This document shows positions 28,231 through 35,677 of a DNA stretch of 55,678 nucleotides, piece after piece. Source of the DNA: an uncultured Pelagibacteraceae bacterium (GTDB taxonomy: Bacteria > Pseudomonadota > Alphaproteobacteria > Pelagibacterales > Pelagibacteraceae); NCBI GenBank assembly GCA_902518155.1, contig CABYFA010000007.1, positions 1 through 55,678 of the forward strand, written 5' to 3'. The notes below the pieces were generated by a model that had not been told where the DNA came from, searched no databases, and saw only the letters and a program-made list of their open reading frames with translations. The translations under genes were made by a program, and so were the position numbers. Each line of letters begins with the position of its first letter. Positions within the stretch are counted from its first letter, which is position 1.

Positions 28231-28437
28231 TTCTTCAAGATAATCATCTTTTGAATTGCTTTTGAATTGCGTTTGAAAAGTGATGAATGATGATGAATAT
28301 ATCTTCAATAACTCAGTAAATAGTAGTATTTTTGAAACCAGTATGAGAATGTAATACGTTTCCATTTAGAGAACACTCTAAATACATACACTAAACAAAA
28401 TTAGAACCCCTGGAACGAAAGTTTCGGGGGTTTTTTT
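28231..28437 (+). repeat. Array repeat R3
   Basis: Very close to R1: tandem 11-mers at 28248, 28259 and 28270; GATGAAT/GATGAAT at 28282 and 28292; the TCAGTAAATAGTAGTATTTT stretch; GAATGTAATACGTTTCC core at 28347-28363; a perfect TTTAGAG-AACA-CTCTAAA stem; CTAAAC; and the terminator. Long identical runs with R1 show recent common origin or ongoing homogenisation. Confidence 0.9.
28407..28437 (+). terminator. Terminator hairpin of repeat R3
   Basis: CCCCTGGAAC (28407-28416), GAAA, GTTTCGGGGG (28421-28430), then seven T. The minus-strand gene on its right stops 4 nt beyond the T-run. Confidence 0.85.
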
Positions 28438-28441
28438 ATTA

Positions 28442-28819
28442 TTACTTTCTAAAACACTGCCCCTTATTTATAGTTATTCCGTCATCTGCAGAATAAGCAA
28501 AAACAACAAACAATTTTTTTTTATAAAATATTATTGACTCTAATACTGGTCTCAAACCAGATTTTTTTTCTGAAGTGATAACTGCTGATATGTGATCTTT
28601 ATCATTTTTAATTATTTCAAAATTCCAATCCATGTTTATCATCGTATCTGTCATAATTAAATTTTGATTGTCATAAGTAATTAAAAAAACATTATCAGGA
28701 TAACTGCGCCATTTATTACCATCAAATCCATATGCATCTACATTACAATAAAAATTATTTGCAAATCCGACATTGCACCACATCAAAACCAGAAAAATGT
28801 ATAGAGATAATTTTTTCAT
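28442..28819 (-). CDS. Hypothetical secreted (periplasmic) protein, 125 aa
   Basis: Signal peptide MKKLSLYIFLVLMWCNVGFA, then a short mature domain with NNFYCNVDAYGFDGNKWRSYPDN at the start and a final KGQCFRK, giving a likely Cys-Cys bridge. No family recognised. I chose the ATG at 28819, because the longer in-frame ORF up to 28903 is simply translation through repeat R4, and the signal peptide begins exactly here; an ATG three codons earlier (28828) is the only close alternative. One-gene cassette between R3 and R4. Confidence 0.65.
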   Translation of the reverse strand: MKKLSLYIFLVLMWCNVGFANNFYCNVDAYGFDGNKWRSYPDNVFLITYDNQNLIMTDTMINMDWNFEIIKNDKDHISAVITSEKKSGLRPVLESIIFYKKKLFVVFAYSADDGITINKGQCFRK

Positions 28820-28841
28820 TAAACCCATTTTAACCCCGCCT

Positions 28842-29019
28842 TTCAATGAAGTCATCTTTTGAATTGCTTTTAAATTAGAGGGTTTTCTCAATGAAGTTTT
28901 CAATGAAGTTCTTTAATAAATAAGTATTAGCGTACTAAAAATGCGAATGTAGGCGAATGTAATCCCCATTAATCTCAAACAAAAATTCAAAAAGGGCAGT
29001 CTTTACTGCCCTTTTTTTT
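28842..29019 (+). repeat. Array repeat R4 (second subtype)
   Basis: Starts TCAATGAAGTCATCTTTTGA, with 11-mers CTTTTGAATTG at 28856 and CTTTTAAATTA at 28867. Next come AATGAAGTT motifs, GCGAATGTAATCCCCATT (core region 28955) and a different terminator stem. GATGAAT/GATGAAT/GATGAAG follow the terminator at 29041, 29053 and 29064. Its left end resembles R1-R3; its right end is shared with R5. Confidence 0.8.
28991..29019 (+). terminator. Terminator hairpin of repeat R4
   Basis: AAAGGGCAGT (28991-29000), loop CTTT, ACTGCCCTTT (29005-29014) running into a T-run. A perfect 10-bp stem, unlike the GAAA-loop stems of R1-R3. Confidence 0.9.
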
Positions 29020-29109
29020 ATCTAAACGAAAATCATTAGTGATGAATATAGTGATGAATGTATGATGAAGATTCTAGAGTTTTTTTATTGATAAATTATT
29101 GATGAAATT

Positions 29110-30150
29110 TCAATTTTTCTTCAGAAGTTCAAATTCTTTTTTAAGTTCTTTTATTCTTTGAGTTCCCTTTTTAATATCACTTAGATTTGAAAAAGCAAAC
29201 GACCCCCTATTTAGTTCATTAACTTTTTGAAACCATTCCAAAAGATCACCTGAAGCATCATAACCATAATCTGAAGTATCAATTTGTAACTTTGTAAGCA
29301 ATATTGAGAATTCTAACTTAGCATCTTTGAACTCCTTAGTTTGTGTTTCATCAATTATATATGGTTCTACCAATTTTTCTAATATTGGGTAACTATTACT
29401 TTTTGATATTTTAATATTGTCCCATTCTTCTATTGTTTTAAATTCATAAATTGGAGTTTTTGTTCCTTGTTCAACATTAAATTCATATAAACCACTTGGT
29501 GGGTAGTCTTCTAATTGTCCATTTTCTTTTCTATTAATTTCAATCATATATTTAAAACCCTGATCATTTACAAAATATCCAATCAATTCTATTTTTGGTA
29601 TTTTGTTATCTTTATGACCAAGCATATGATAATATCCGAAACCGTTAATACGATTGACTGCCCAATTGCCTCGATAAATTGAAAGATTTTCCCATTTTGT
29701 TATAAGCGACTCTCCTAATCCTTCATTGGCATCAGCATACCATTCTCCTATATAATAACCTATAGAAAAAGGATGATCCTTATGATTCATTGATCCTAAA
29801 TAAGTATATTTGCCAACACCATGTCTCAAGGTTTCAAAAAATTCTCCACTGTACATGTCTTCATTTTGATAAAGAATATTACCAATACCATGTGGAATAT
29901 TCTCTTCCTTTAATTCGCCCTTGTAAGTATTGCCTATGTAGTTTGTCGGATTATTTTCAAGATATTTTTTTGATTTTATTTCAATTCTTTTCTTATAATC
30001 ACTTATTATTTTATCTAATTCTTTGTCAATTTGAAATTTTTTTGACTTAATTTCTATAATTAAATCTTGAACAATCTGTTCACTAGAAACTTCTTTGATA
30101 GGGTTAGTTGTCATAATAATTAATATAAGAACAAAAGTAATTTTTCTCAT
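29110..30150 (-). CDS. Secreted MORN-repeat protein, 346 aa
   Basis: N-terminal signal peptide (MRKITFVLILIIMTTN, cleavage probably near residue 23, before EQIVQ), then a helical stretch of about 35 residues. MORN-type repeats follow at about residues 50-185: YIGNTYKGELKEENIPHGIGNI, MYSGEFFETLRHGVGKYTYLG, YYIGEWYADANEGLGESL and IYRGNWAVNRINGFGYYHM. MORN repeats bind membranes or proteins; in bacteria they are often on accessory secreted proteins. The C-terminal 90 residues are helical and unmatched. One-gene cassette between R4 and R5. The start is the first ATG and carries the signal peptide. Confidence 0.75.
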   Translation of the reverse strand: MRKITFVLILIIMTTNPIKEVSSEQIVQDLIIEIKSKKFQIDKELDKIISDYKKRIEIKSKKYLENNPTNYIGNTYKGELKEENIPHGIGNILYQNEDMYSGEFFETLRHGVGKYTYLGSMNHKDHPFSIGYYIGEWYADANEGLGESLITKWENLSIYRGNWAVNRINGFGYYHMLGHKDNKIPKIELIGYFVNDQGFKYMIEINRKENGQLEDYPPSGLYEFNVEQGTKTPIYEFKTIEEWDNIKISKSNSYPILEKLVEPYIIDETQTKEFKDAKLEFSILLTKLQIDTSDYGYDASGDLLEWFQKVNELNRGSFAFSNLSDIKKGTQRIKELKKEFELLKKN

Positions 30151-30181
30151 TTTTGTTAAATATCATCCTAACTATAATTCT

Positions 30182-30305
30182 AAATGAAGTCATCTTTTGA
30201 ATGAAGTTCTTAAATAATGAGTATTGGCGTAATATGTGTGAGAATGTAACACAATAACTCCTAATCAAGATTCTAAAAGGGCAGTTTTTACTGCCCCTTT
30301 TTTTT
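30182..30305 (+). repeat. Array repeat R5 (short, second subtype)
   Basis: AAATGAAGTCATCTTTTGAATGAAGTTCTT at the left, GAGTATTGGCGTAATATGTG, then GAGAATGTAACACAATAACT (core region 30242) and the GGGCAGT terminator. It reads like R4 with internal deletions and is the right-most copy, next to the DNA methylase gene. Confidence 0.75.
30275..30305 (+). terminator. Terminator hairpin of repeat R5
   Basis: GGGCAGT (30279-30285), TTTT loop, ACTGCCC (30290-30296), flanked by A-run and T-run. Same stem as R4. Confidence 0.85.
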
Positions 30306-30314
30306 ACCTAGAAA

Positions 30315-31256
30315 TTAAGATGGAGAAAAAATTAAAATTTCATGTGAATTTTTTACGTGTTTATTCCCCATTTCAATCCTGTTTTTTCCAATTCTAGTCT
30401 CACCTTGACCCATTGTGTATTGCCATGTTGGATATATCTTTTTAAAACCTTTATAATATTTTCTTATCGTCGGGCAATCGTTGTAAGATAATATAAATCC
30501 CCCTTTATGTTTTTTTAACATATCTCTTAATTTTTCATGTGGGAAATCTTTATGGTGAACAGGAATATTTCTCATTGGGTAAACTCCTTTAAACATTTTA
30601 GAATCAGGTCCAATGAAATAGGGTGGATCACAATACAAGAAGTCGTTTTTATGTTTTTTTAAGACTTTTTCAAAATCTCCTTGTTTCACGGATAATTTTC
30701 CAGGTTTAAAATTTTTTATTTTTTCCAACATTTTTTGATATTTTTTTTTGTTTAAATAAATTTCTGATGTCCAGCCCATAAAGCCAGGACCATAAGATAA
30801 GTTGAAATTATAAACATAATAAACTGCTAGGGTTAAAGGGTCTAATTTAATCTCTTTTTTCCAAACTTTATTTAAGATTTTTCTTATTCTTTCAAATTCT
30901 TTAAAAGAGGGTTGTAGTTGACTAAGTTTTTTATAAAGTGCTTCTGGCTTTTTAATTTGAAAATTCCAATAATTACAAAGAATATCAAAAATATCATAAC
31001 CAACTACATTGAGTCCTAAAAATTTACTCATTGCTATCTCAACAGACCCCCCGCCAAAAAAAGGAGATACTACTTTTTTGACATGATTTGGTAACAATTC
31101 AAAAACATGTCCTACTGCTAGAGATTTTCCTCCAGCATATCTGATTGTAGATAAAGCAACTCTTTTATATTTGTTTTGACTTTTAGTATTTTTACTTTTA
31201 ATAGATTTTAAAATAACCTTCTTTTTATTTTTAAAAGCCATTTGAAGATTTTGCAT
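30315..31256 (-). CDS. D12-class (Dam-like) N6-adenine DNA methyltransferase
   Basis: A 313-aa D12-class adenine methylase. The SAM-binding N-terminal motif is IRYAGGKSLAVGHVFELLP (about residues 38-56), motif I is SPFFGGGSVEIAM (66-72), and the catalytic motif IV is LYCDPPYF (DPPY at 210-213), followed by the C-terminal NRIEMGNKH segment. The recognition site cannot be read from sequence. The first 30 residues are Lys-rich and may not all be translated (an internal Met at residue 6, 31241, is an alternative start). No cognate restriction enzyme is adjacent; the only nuclease-like gene is the HNH protein at 23982-25004 on the far side of the array. Right-most gene of the array. Confidence 0.85.
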   Translation of the reverse strand: MQNLQMAFKNKKKVILKSIKSKNTKSQNKYKRVALSTIRYAGGKSLAVGHVFELLPNHVKKVVSPFFGGGSVEIAMSKFLGLNVVGYDIFDILCNYWNFQIKKPEALYKKLSQLQPSFKEFERIRKILNKVWKKEIKLDPLTLAVYYVYNFNLSYGPGFMGWTSEIYLNKKKYQKMLEKIKNFKPGKLSVKQGDFEKVLKKHKNDFLYCDPPYFIGPDSKMFKGVYPMRNIPVHHKDFPHEKLRDMLKKHKGGFILSYNDCPTIRKYYKGFKKIYPTWQYTMGQGETRIGKNRIEMGNKHVKNSHEILIFSPS

Positions 31257-31301
31257 ATTTATTGATATATAATATTTTGTTAATGATATAAACTCAGGAA
31301 T

Positions 31302-31418
31302 ATGTCTAAAAGATATAGTGGAAAATCATTTAAAGACTCTAGTGTCAAAAAAAAACCTAAATTAAATTTTAAAGAAAAAAGAAAACTTAAACGCGAAAAG
31401 CGAAAAATTAAAAATTAA
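31302..31418 (+). CDS. Small (38-aa) highly basic peptide
   Basis: ATG at 31302 to TAA at 31418, preceded by AGGA at a proper distance (TCAGGAATATG). Roughly half of the 38 residues are Lys or Arg, for example MSKRYSGKSF at the start and KRKLKREKRKIKN at the end, so it probably binds nucleic acid, as small ribosome-associated or nucleoid peptides do. No family recognised. It lies alone between the divergent methylase (45 nt away) and typA (84 nt). The ribosome-binding site and composition argue it is real rather than chance. Confidence 0.5.
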   Translation: MSKRYSGKSFKDSSVKKKPKLNFKEKRKLKREKRKIKN

Positions 31419-31502
31419 AAAAAAATCCTTAATTTATTCAAGCCTAGTGTAGTTTTTTTTAAGTTTTCAAAAGTGTTTAAATATGTATAAGAACTCAGAT
31501 TT

Positions 31503-33329
31503 ATGAAAAATACTATAAGAAACATGACCATAATTGCCCATGTTGATCATGGTAAGACAACCCTAATTGATAACCTAATGAAACAAAGTGGTTCATTTAG
31601 AGAAAATGAGGTTGTGGATGAAAGGCTGATGGACTCTGGAGAATTAGAAAAAGAAAGAGGAATTACAATATTAGCTAAACCTGCCTCAATTAATTGGAAA
31701 GATTCTAGAATAAATATAATTGATACCCCCGGCCACAGAGATTTCGCTGCTGAAGTTGAAAGAGTGCTTAGTATGGCTGATGGAGCATTATTATTAATAG
31801 ACTCTGCTGAAGGTGTGATGCCTCAAACAAAATTTGTTTTAGCAAAAGCATTAAAACAAGGTTTAAAGCCAATTGTGGTTATAAATAAATTAGATAAATC
31901 AGATCAAAGAGCTAATGAAGTTCTAGATGAAACATTCGATTTATTTGTAAGTTTAGATGCTAATGAAGAACAACTAGATTTCCCAGTATTATATGCCAGT
32001 GGAAGATCTGGATGGGCTGATCATGAAGTTGATGGTCCTAAAGAAAATCTTAATCCACTTTTAGATAAAATTATAGATCATGTTAAGCCAGCAGAATTAG
32101 ACAAATCAAAACCTTTTGCTATGCTGTCCACACTTCTTTATGCTGATAGTTTTTTAGGAAGAAGTTTAGTAGGTCGAATTTCTCAAGGAACAGCAAAAGC
32201 TAATCAAGCAATTAAGGCAATCAACTTAAATGGGGAGAAAGTTGATGAAGGTCGATTAACTAAAATTTTTAGATACGAAGGGACTAAAAAAGTTCCAATT
32301 GAGGTTGGTGAAGCTGGAGATATTGTAGTTGTTGCCGGTTTAGAAAAAGCTAACGTTGCAGATACTATTTGTGATCTTGAAGTTAACGATCCAATTGAAG
32401 CTACTCCTATAGATCCTCCAACTATGTCAATTACCATCACTGTAAATACATCGCCTTTGGCTGGCACAGAAGGTAAAAAACTTACAAGCACACAGATTAG
32501 AGATCGATTAGTTCAAGAGGCACAAAATAACGTTGGAATTACATTTACTGAAAATGAGGGAAATGACTCTTTTGTGGTTAGTGGTCGTGGTGAATTAATG
32601 TTGGAAATTTTACTTACTCAAATGAGAAGAGAAGGTTTTGAAATGACTGTGAGCCCTCCAAAAGTTCTTTATAAAAAAGATGAGAATGGAAACAAGCTTG
32701 AGCCAATAGAAGAAATTACTATGGATCTTGATGAAGAGCACTCATCAAAAATAATTGACTCAATGAATAGAAGAAAAGGTAAACTAATAGAATTAAAAGA
32801 TACTGGTAAAAATAAAAAGAGACTTATATTTCATGCACCAACAAGAGGTTTAATGGGATATACAAGTAGATTTTTAACGCTGACAAAAGGAAATGGTGTC
32901 ATCAACAGAATTTTTCATGAATATGGTCCATTTGAGGGTGAAATGGAGGGCAGAAGAAATGGGGCTCTAATTTCTATGGAACAAGGAAAGGCAGTTGCTT
33001 TTGCAATCTTTAATTTACAGGCTAGAGGAGAAATGTTTGTAACTCATAACGATCCTGTTTATCCGGGAATGATCGTAGGTCTATCACCTAAGCCAGGAGA
33101 CATGATTATTAATGTTATGAAGGGTAAAAAATTAACAAATATGAGAACGCAAGGTACTGATGAAAATGTTGTCTTAACTCCAGTTAGAAAAATGTCAATT
33201 GCTGAACAACTAAGTATGTTAAATACTGATGAGGCTTTAGAAATTACTCCAGAGTCTTGTAGATTGAGAAAAGCTATTCTTGATCCCCATGAAAGAAAAA
33301 GAAGTGAAAAATCAGGCGCTGCTGCTTAA
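31503..33329 (+). CDS. typA: Ribosome-associated GTPase TypA/BipA
   Basis: Translational GTPase of the EF-G family that acts on the ribosome, especially in stress or cold. The 608-aa product is full length. GTPase motifs: G1 HVDHGKTT (about residues 14-21), G2 in ERGITILAKP, G3 DTPGHRDF (about 76), G4 NKLD (about 130). The C-terminal half has GRGELMLEILLTQMRREGFE, then the BipA-specific GPFEGEMEGRRNGALISMEQGKAVAFAIFNLQARG segment, and ends at the conserved LDPHERKR. First core gene to the right of the accessory array. Its 3' end overlaps the opposite-strand membrane gene by 4 nt. Confidence 0.97.
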   Translation: MKNTIRNMTIIAHVDHGKTTLIDNLMKQSGSFRENEVVDERLMDSGELEKERGITILAKPASINWKDSRINIIDTPGHRDFAAEVERVLSMADGALLLIDSAEGVMPQTKFVLAKALKQGLKPIVVINKLDKSDQRANEVLDETFDLFVSLDANEEQLDFPVLYASGRSGWADHEVDGPKENLNPLLDKIIDHVKPAELDKSKPFAMLSTLLYADSFLGRSLVGRISQGTAKANQAIKAINLNGEKVDEGRLTKIFRYEGTKKVPIEVGEAGDIVVVAGLEKANVADTICDLEVNDPIEATPIDPPTMSITITVNTSPLAGTEGKKLTSTQIRDRLVQEAQNNVGITFTENEGNDSFVVSGRGELMLEILLTQMRREGFEMTVSPPKVLYKKDENGNKLEPIEEITMDLDEEHSSKIIDSMNRRKGKLIELKDTGKNKKRLIFHAPTRGLMGYTSRFLTLTKGNGVINRIFHEYGPFEGEMEGRRNGALISMEQGKAVAFAIFNLQARGEMFVTHNDPVYPGMIVGLSPKPGDMIINVMKGKKLTNMRTQGTDENVVLTPVRKMSIAEQLSMLNTDEALEITPESCRLRKAILDPHERKRSEKSGAAA

Positions 33330-33973
33330 TCAAAAATTTTATCAACTAAAAATAAACCTAGAGCAACGCACGGACCGATACCAAAAGCAAATAAAAGAGT
33401 TCCAACCCCTACTGTTCCACCTAAATACCAACCTATACTTACAACAGAAATCTCTAAAAAAGCTCTAACGGCTGCCACTGGTAAGTTGGTTACTTTTTGT
33501 AAACCAATCATTAATCCATCTCTTGGTCCTGCGCCAAGATTAGAAACTAAATAGATGCCCCCACCTATTCCAACCATCATTACAGAAATTACTGCTAGGA
33601 TTAATTGATTAAGATAATTAGACGGGGTTGGTACAAACTTTATACAAAGATCAATCATAAAGGCTATAATTAAGGCATTAAGTATTGTGCCCATTCCTGG
33701 TTTTTGGCCCAGAGGTATCCACAAAATTAAAACAGCGATACTTATTAAAAGAGTAATTGTTCCAATACTTAAATTAACATTTAAGGAAATACCTTGAGCT
33801 AAAACACTCCACGGAGAAGCGCCTGTAAAGGAAACAATTAATAACCCTTCACCAAGACCAAACAACATCAGACCAAAGCATAAAAAAAAGAAAGTGGAAA
33901 ATTTTGGTTTAAAATTATATGGCTTGTCAGAACTCCAATTAACTTTTGGTATTTTCTTTATTTTTAAAAACAT
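33326..33973 (-). CDS. YczE/YitT-type membrane protein
   Basis: A 215-aa inner-membrane protein with five or more transmembrane helices. It carries the repeated signature of this family: FGLGEGLLIVSFTGASPWSVLAQGISL near residue 40 and GGIYLVSNLGAGPRDGLMIGL near residue 140, i.e. two related G-A-x-P/G-x-D-type segments. Function is poorly known; members are proposed transporters or regulators. It faces typA tail to tail (4 nt overlap) and diverges from the DUF6134 gene 50 nt away. Confidence 0.75.
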   Translation of the reverse strand: MFLKIKKIPKVNWSSDKPYNFKPKFSTFFFLCFGLMLFGLGEGLLIVSFTGASPWSVLAQGISLNVNLSIGTITLLISIAVLILWIPLGQKPGMGTILNALIIAFMIDLCIKFVPTPSNYLNQLILAVISVMMVGIGGGIYLVSNLGAGPRDGLMIGLQKVTNLPVAAVRAFLEISVVSIGWYLGGTVGVGTLLFAFGIGPCVALGLFLVDKIFD

Positions 33974-34023
33974 CTTAATAAGTTATTTCTATTATAGATA
34001 AAGTCCACTAATGTAATTGCCAA

Positions 34024-34704
34024 ATGAGAAAATTTATAGCCATTTTGTTTATTGTAATTTTTCCAGTTATTTCCATGGCACATATGGGTCACTACAATAA
34101 ATATAACAAAATTGAAATGGAGATTTTTAGAAATGGTGAATTAATTGGATACAATTATTATTTTTTTGAGAGAAATGGTGAGGAAACTATTATTACAAAT
34201 CAATTTAAATTTTCTGTTGATCTATTAGGAGCTACAATTTTTCAAGTGGAGTCATATGGTGAAGAAAAATATATCAAAGATCAATTGATATCTTTTAATT
34301 CTAAAACTCTTCAAAATGATAAAGAAAAATTTGTAAATTTAGAACTAAATAAAAAAAGTAAAAAATATGATATCAAAGGCTCCTCATTCAATGGCGAGGC
34401 GACAACTAATAATGTTATTGGAAATTGGTGGAATCATAGAATTTTACAAGCAGGGTCTCAAATAAGTCCAATATCTGGAAGTATTAAAGAACAGGTTGTT
34501 ACTTTTATAGGAAAAGAAAAAATTGATCTTTATGGAAAAATTTATAATGCTGATCATTTTACACTTAAATCTAAAGATATGAATATTCCTAAAGATAAAC
34601 GATTAGACTTTAATATTTGGTACGATCAAGAAAATTTAAGAATTTTAAAAGTGACTTATACCAGGATGGGTAATTGGGAGTACAGATTAAAAAGCTTTGA
34701 ATAA
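34024..34704 (+). CDS. DUF6134 family secreted protein
   Basis: A 226-aa protein with a signal peptide (MRKFIAILFIVIFPVISMA, cleavage about residue 19) and a beta-rich mature domain. The DUF6134-like pattern is visible: EIFRNGELIGYNYYFFERNGEETIITN near the start, then GATIFQVESYGEEKYIKDQLISFNSKT, a GNWWNHRIL block, GKIYNADHFTLKS, and a final FNIWYDQENLRILKVTYTRMGNWEYRL. Function unknown; the fold is probably a periplasmic beta-barrel-like domain. It converges with the FAD oxidoreductase gene (1 nt gap). Confidence 0.7.
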   Translation: MRKFIAILFIVIFPVISMAHMGHYNKYNKIEMEIFRNGELIGYNYYFFERNGEETIITNQFKFSVDLLGATIFQVESYGEEKYIKDQLISFNSKTLQNDKEKFVNLELNKKSKKYDIKGSSFNGEATTNNVIGNWWNHRILQAGSQISPISGSIKEQVVTFIGKEKIDLYGKIYNADHFTLKSKDMNIPKDKRLDFNIWYDQENLRILKVTYTRMGNWEYRLKSFE

Positions 34705-34705
34705 C

Positions 34706-35677
34706 TTATCTTGAAATTTTCTTAAATAAGTCCTGTGCACTTATCCACCCTGATTCTAGTCTTGGTCCTACAAACCAATCACCACAGACACCTATTTTTT
34801 TCTTTGGATCCCAAAAACTTTTAATTTTAAAAGGTTTTGAATTGGAAGAATATTTCCAACCATGATTAAGAGAGAAGTTTATTTTAGTTTTTTTTATATT
34901 TGAAAGTTGAAAGAACTTATCAATCATAATTTTTGAATTCTCTTTCTTATTATTTTTATTTTGATTGATTTTTTTATTTGCCCACTTAAATGTACTTTGG
35001 AGGGTCCATAAATCATATTTTGATTTGAATCTTTTTTTTGAATTTTCATTACCAGCCCAACCAAGAATTGGATCTTCAAAAAGATAGCTACTATTTGATT
35101 TCTTGTTTTTTTTTATAGCAATCATAGTAGTTATATTTGCATCCATCTTTATCGATTTTTTTAAAAAAGAATTATTTATGAATCTTTTAGAGAGTTTTTT
35201 TAATTGTGGAAAAGGACAGGTCAAAATAATACTTTTAAAAGATCTCAATTTTCCATCAGCAAATGATAAATGCCAAAGTTTGTTTTTATAATGAATTTTT
35301 TTTAATTCACTTTGATAGTTGCAATTGATTTTTTTTAATAAGTACTTGCTAATATCATTGTTTCCATTTTTACCTATAATTTTCAGATGTTTCTTATTCT
35401 CTTTTTTTTTAGAGTTAAGAAAAATGTGTTTACCACCCCAAACCTTTAAAATTCTTTTTTTAATTAAATCTTTGGTAAATTTTTTAAATTCCGGGGTTTT
35501 TGGCGAAAAGTATTGAGTGCCATGATCAAAGCCTTTATTGCCTTTCATTCTTTTGAAAGATGCACGTCCTCCTGGACCTCGCGCTTTATCAAAAAGGATT
35601 ACTGAATTTTTTTTATTAAGAAGACTCGCAATTGTAGCCCCGGAAATACCTGAGCCGATTACACAAAATTCACTCAT
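34706..35677 (-). CDS. FAD-dependent amine-oxidase/renalase-like oxidoreductase
   Basis: A 323-aa flavoprotein. The dinucleotide-binding motif is at the extreme N-terminus: CVIGSGISGATIASLLNKKNSVILFDKARGPGGRASF, with GxGxxG plus the downstream GGR(A/M) block typical of amine-oxidase-like enzymes. Residues GWAGNENSKKRF and the C-terminal IGVCGDWFVGPRLESGWISA (second FAD-contact segment) match COG3380/renalase-like proteins. The substrate is unknown. Its start overlaps the pmbA stop by 4 nt, so it is the last gene of a tldD-pmbA-oxidoreductase operon. N-terminal location of the FAD motif shows the start is right. Confidence 0.82.
   Translation of the reverse strand: MSEFCVIGSGISGATIASLLNKKNSVILFDKARGPGGRASFKRMKGNKGFDHGTQYFSPKTPEFKKFTKDLIKKRILKVWGGKHIFLNSKKKENKKHLKIIGKNGNNDISKYLLKKINCNYQSELKKIHYKNKLWHLSFADGKLRSFKSIILTCPFPQLKKLSKRFINNSFLKKSIKMDANITTMIAIKKNKKSNSSYLFEDPILGWAGNENSKKRFKSKYDLWTLQSTFKWANKKINQNKNNKKENSKIMIDKFFQLSNIKKTKINFSLNHGWKYSSNSKPFKIKSFWDPKKKIGVCGDWFVGPRLESGWISAQDLFKKISR

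Noticed and set aside
28820..28903. N-terminal extension of the 125-aa secreted protein
   Set aside because: The extra residues are translation through repeat R4; the signal peptide begins at 28819.
25323..30305. CRISPR array
   Set aside because: The repeats are 100-210 bp, imperfect, 0.6-1.2 kb apart and separated by genes; there are no cas genes and no short regular spacers.
25323..30305. Classical integron cassette array
   Set aside because: No integron integrase in the window, repeats are longer than attC sites and I could not place paired GTTRRRY-type boxes; genes also occur in both orientations. Kept only as an analogy.
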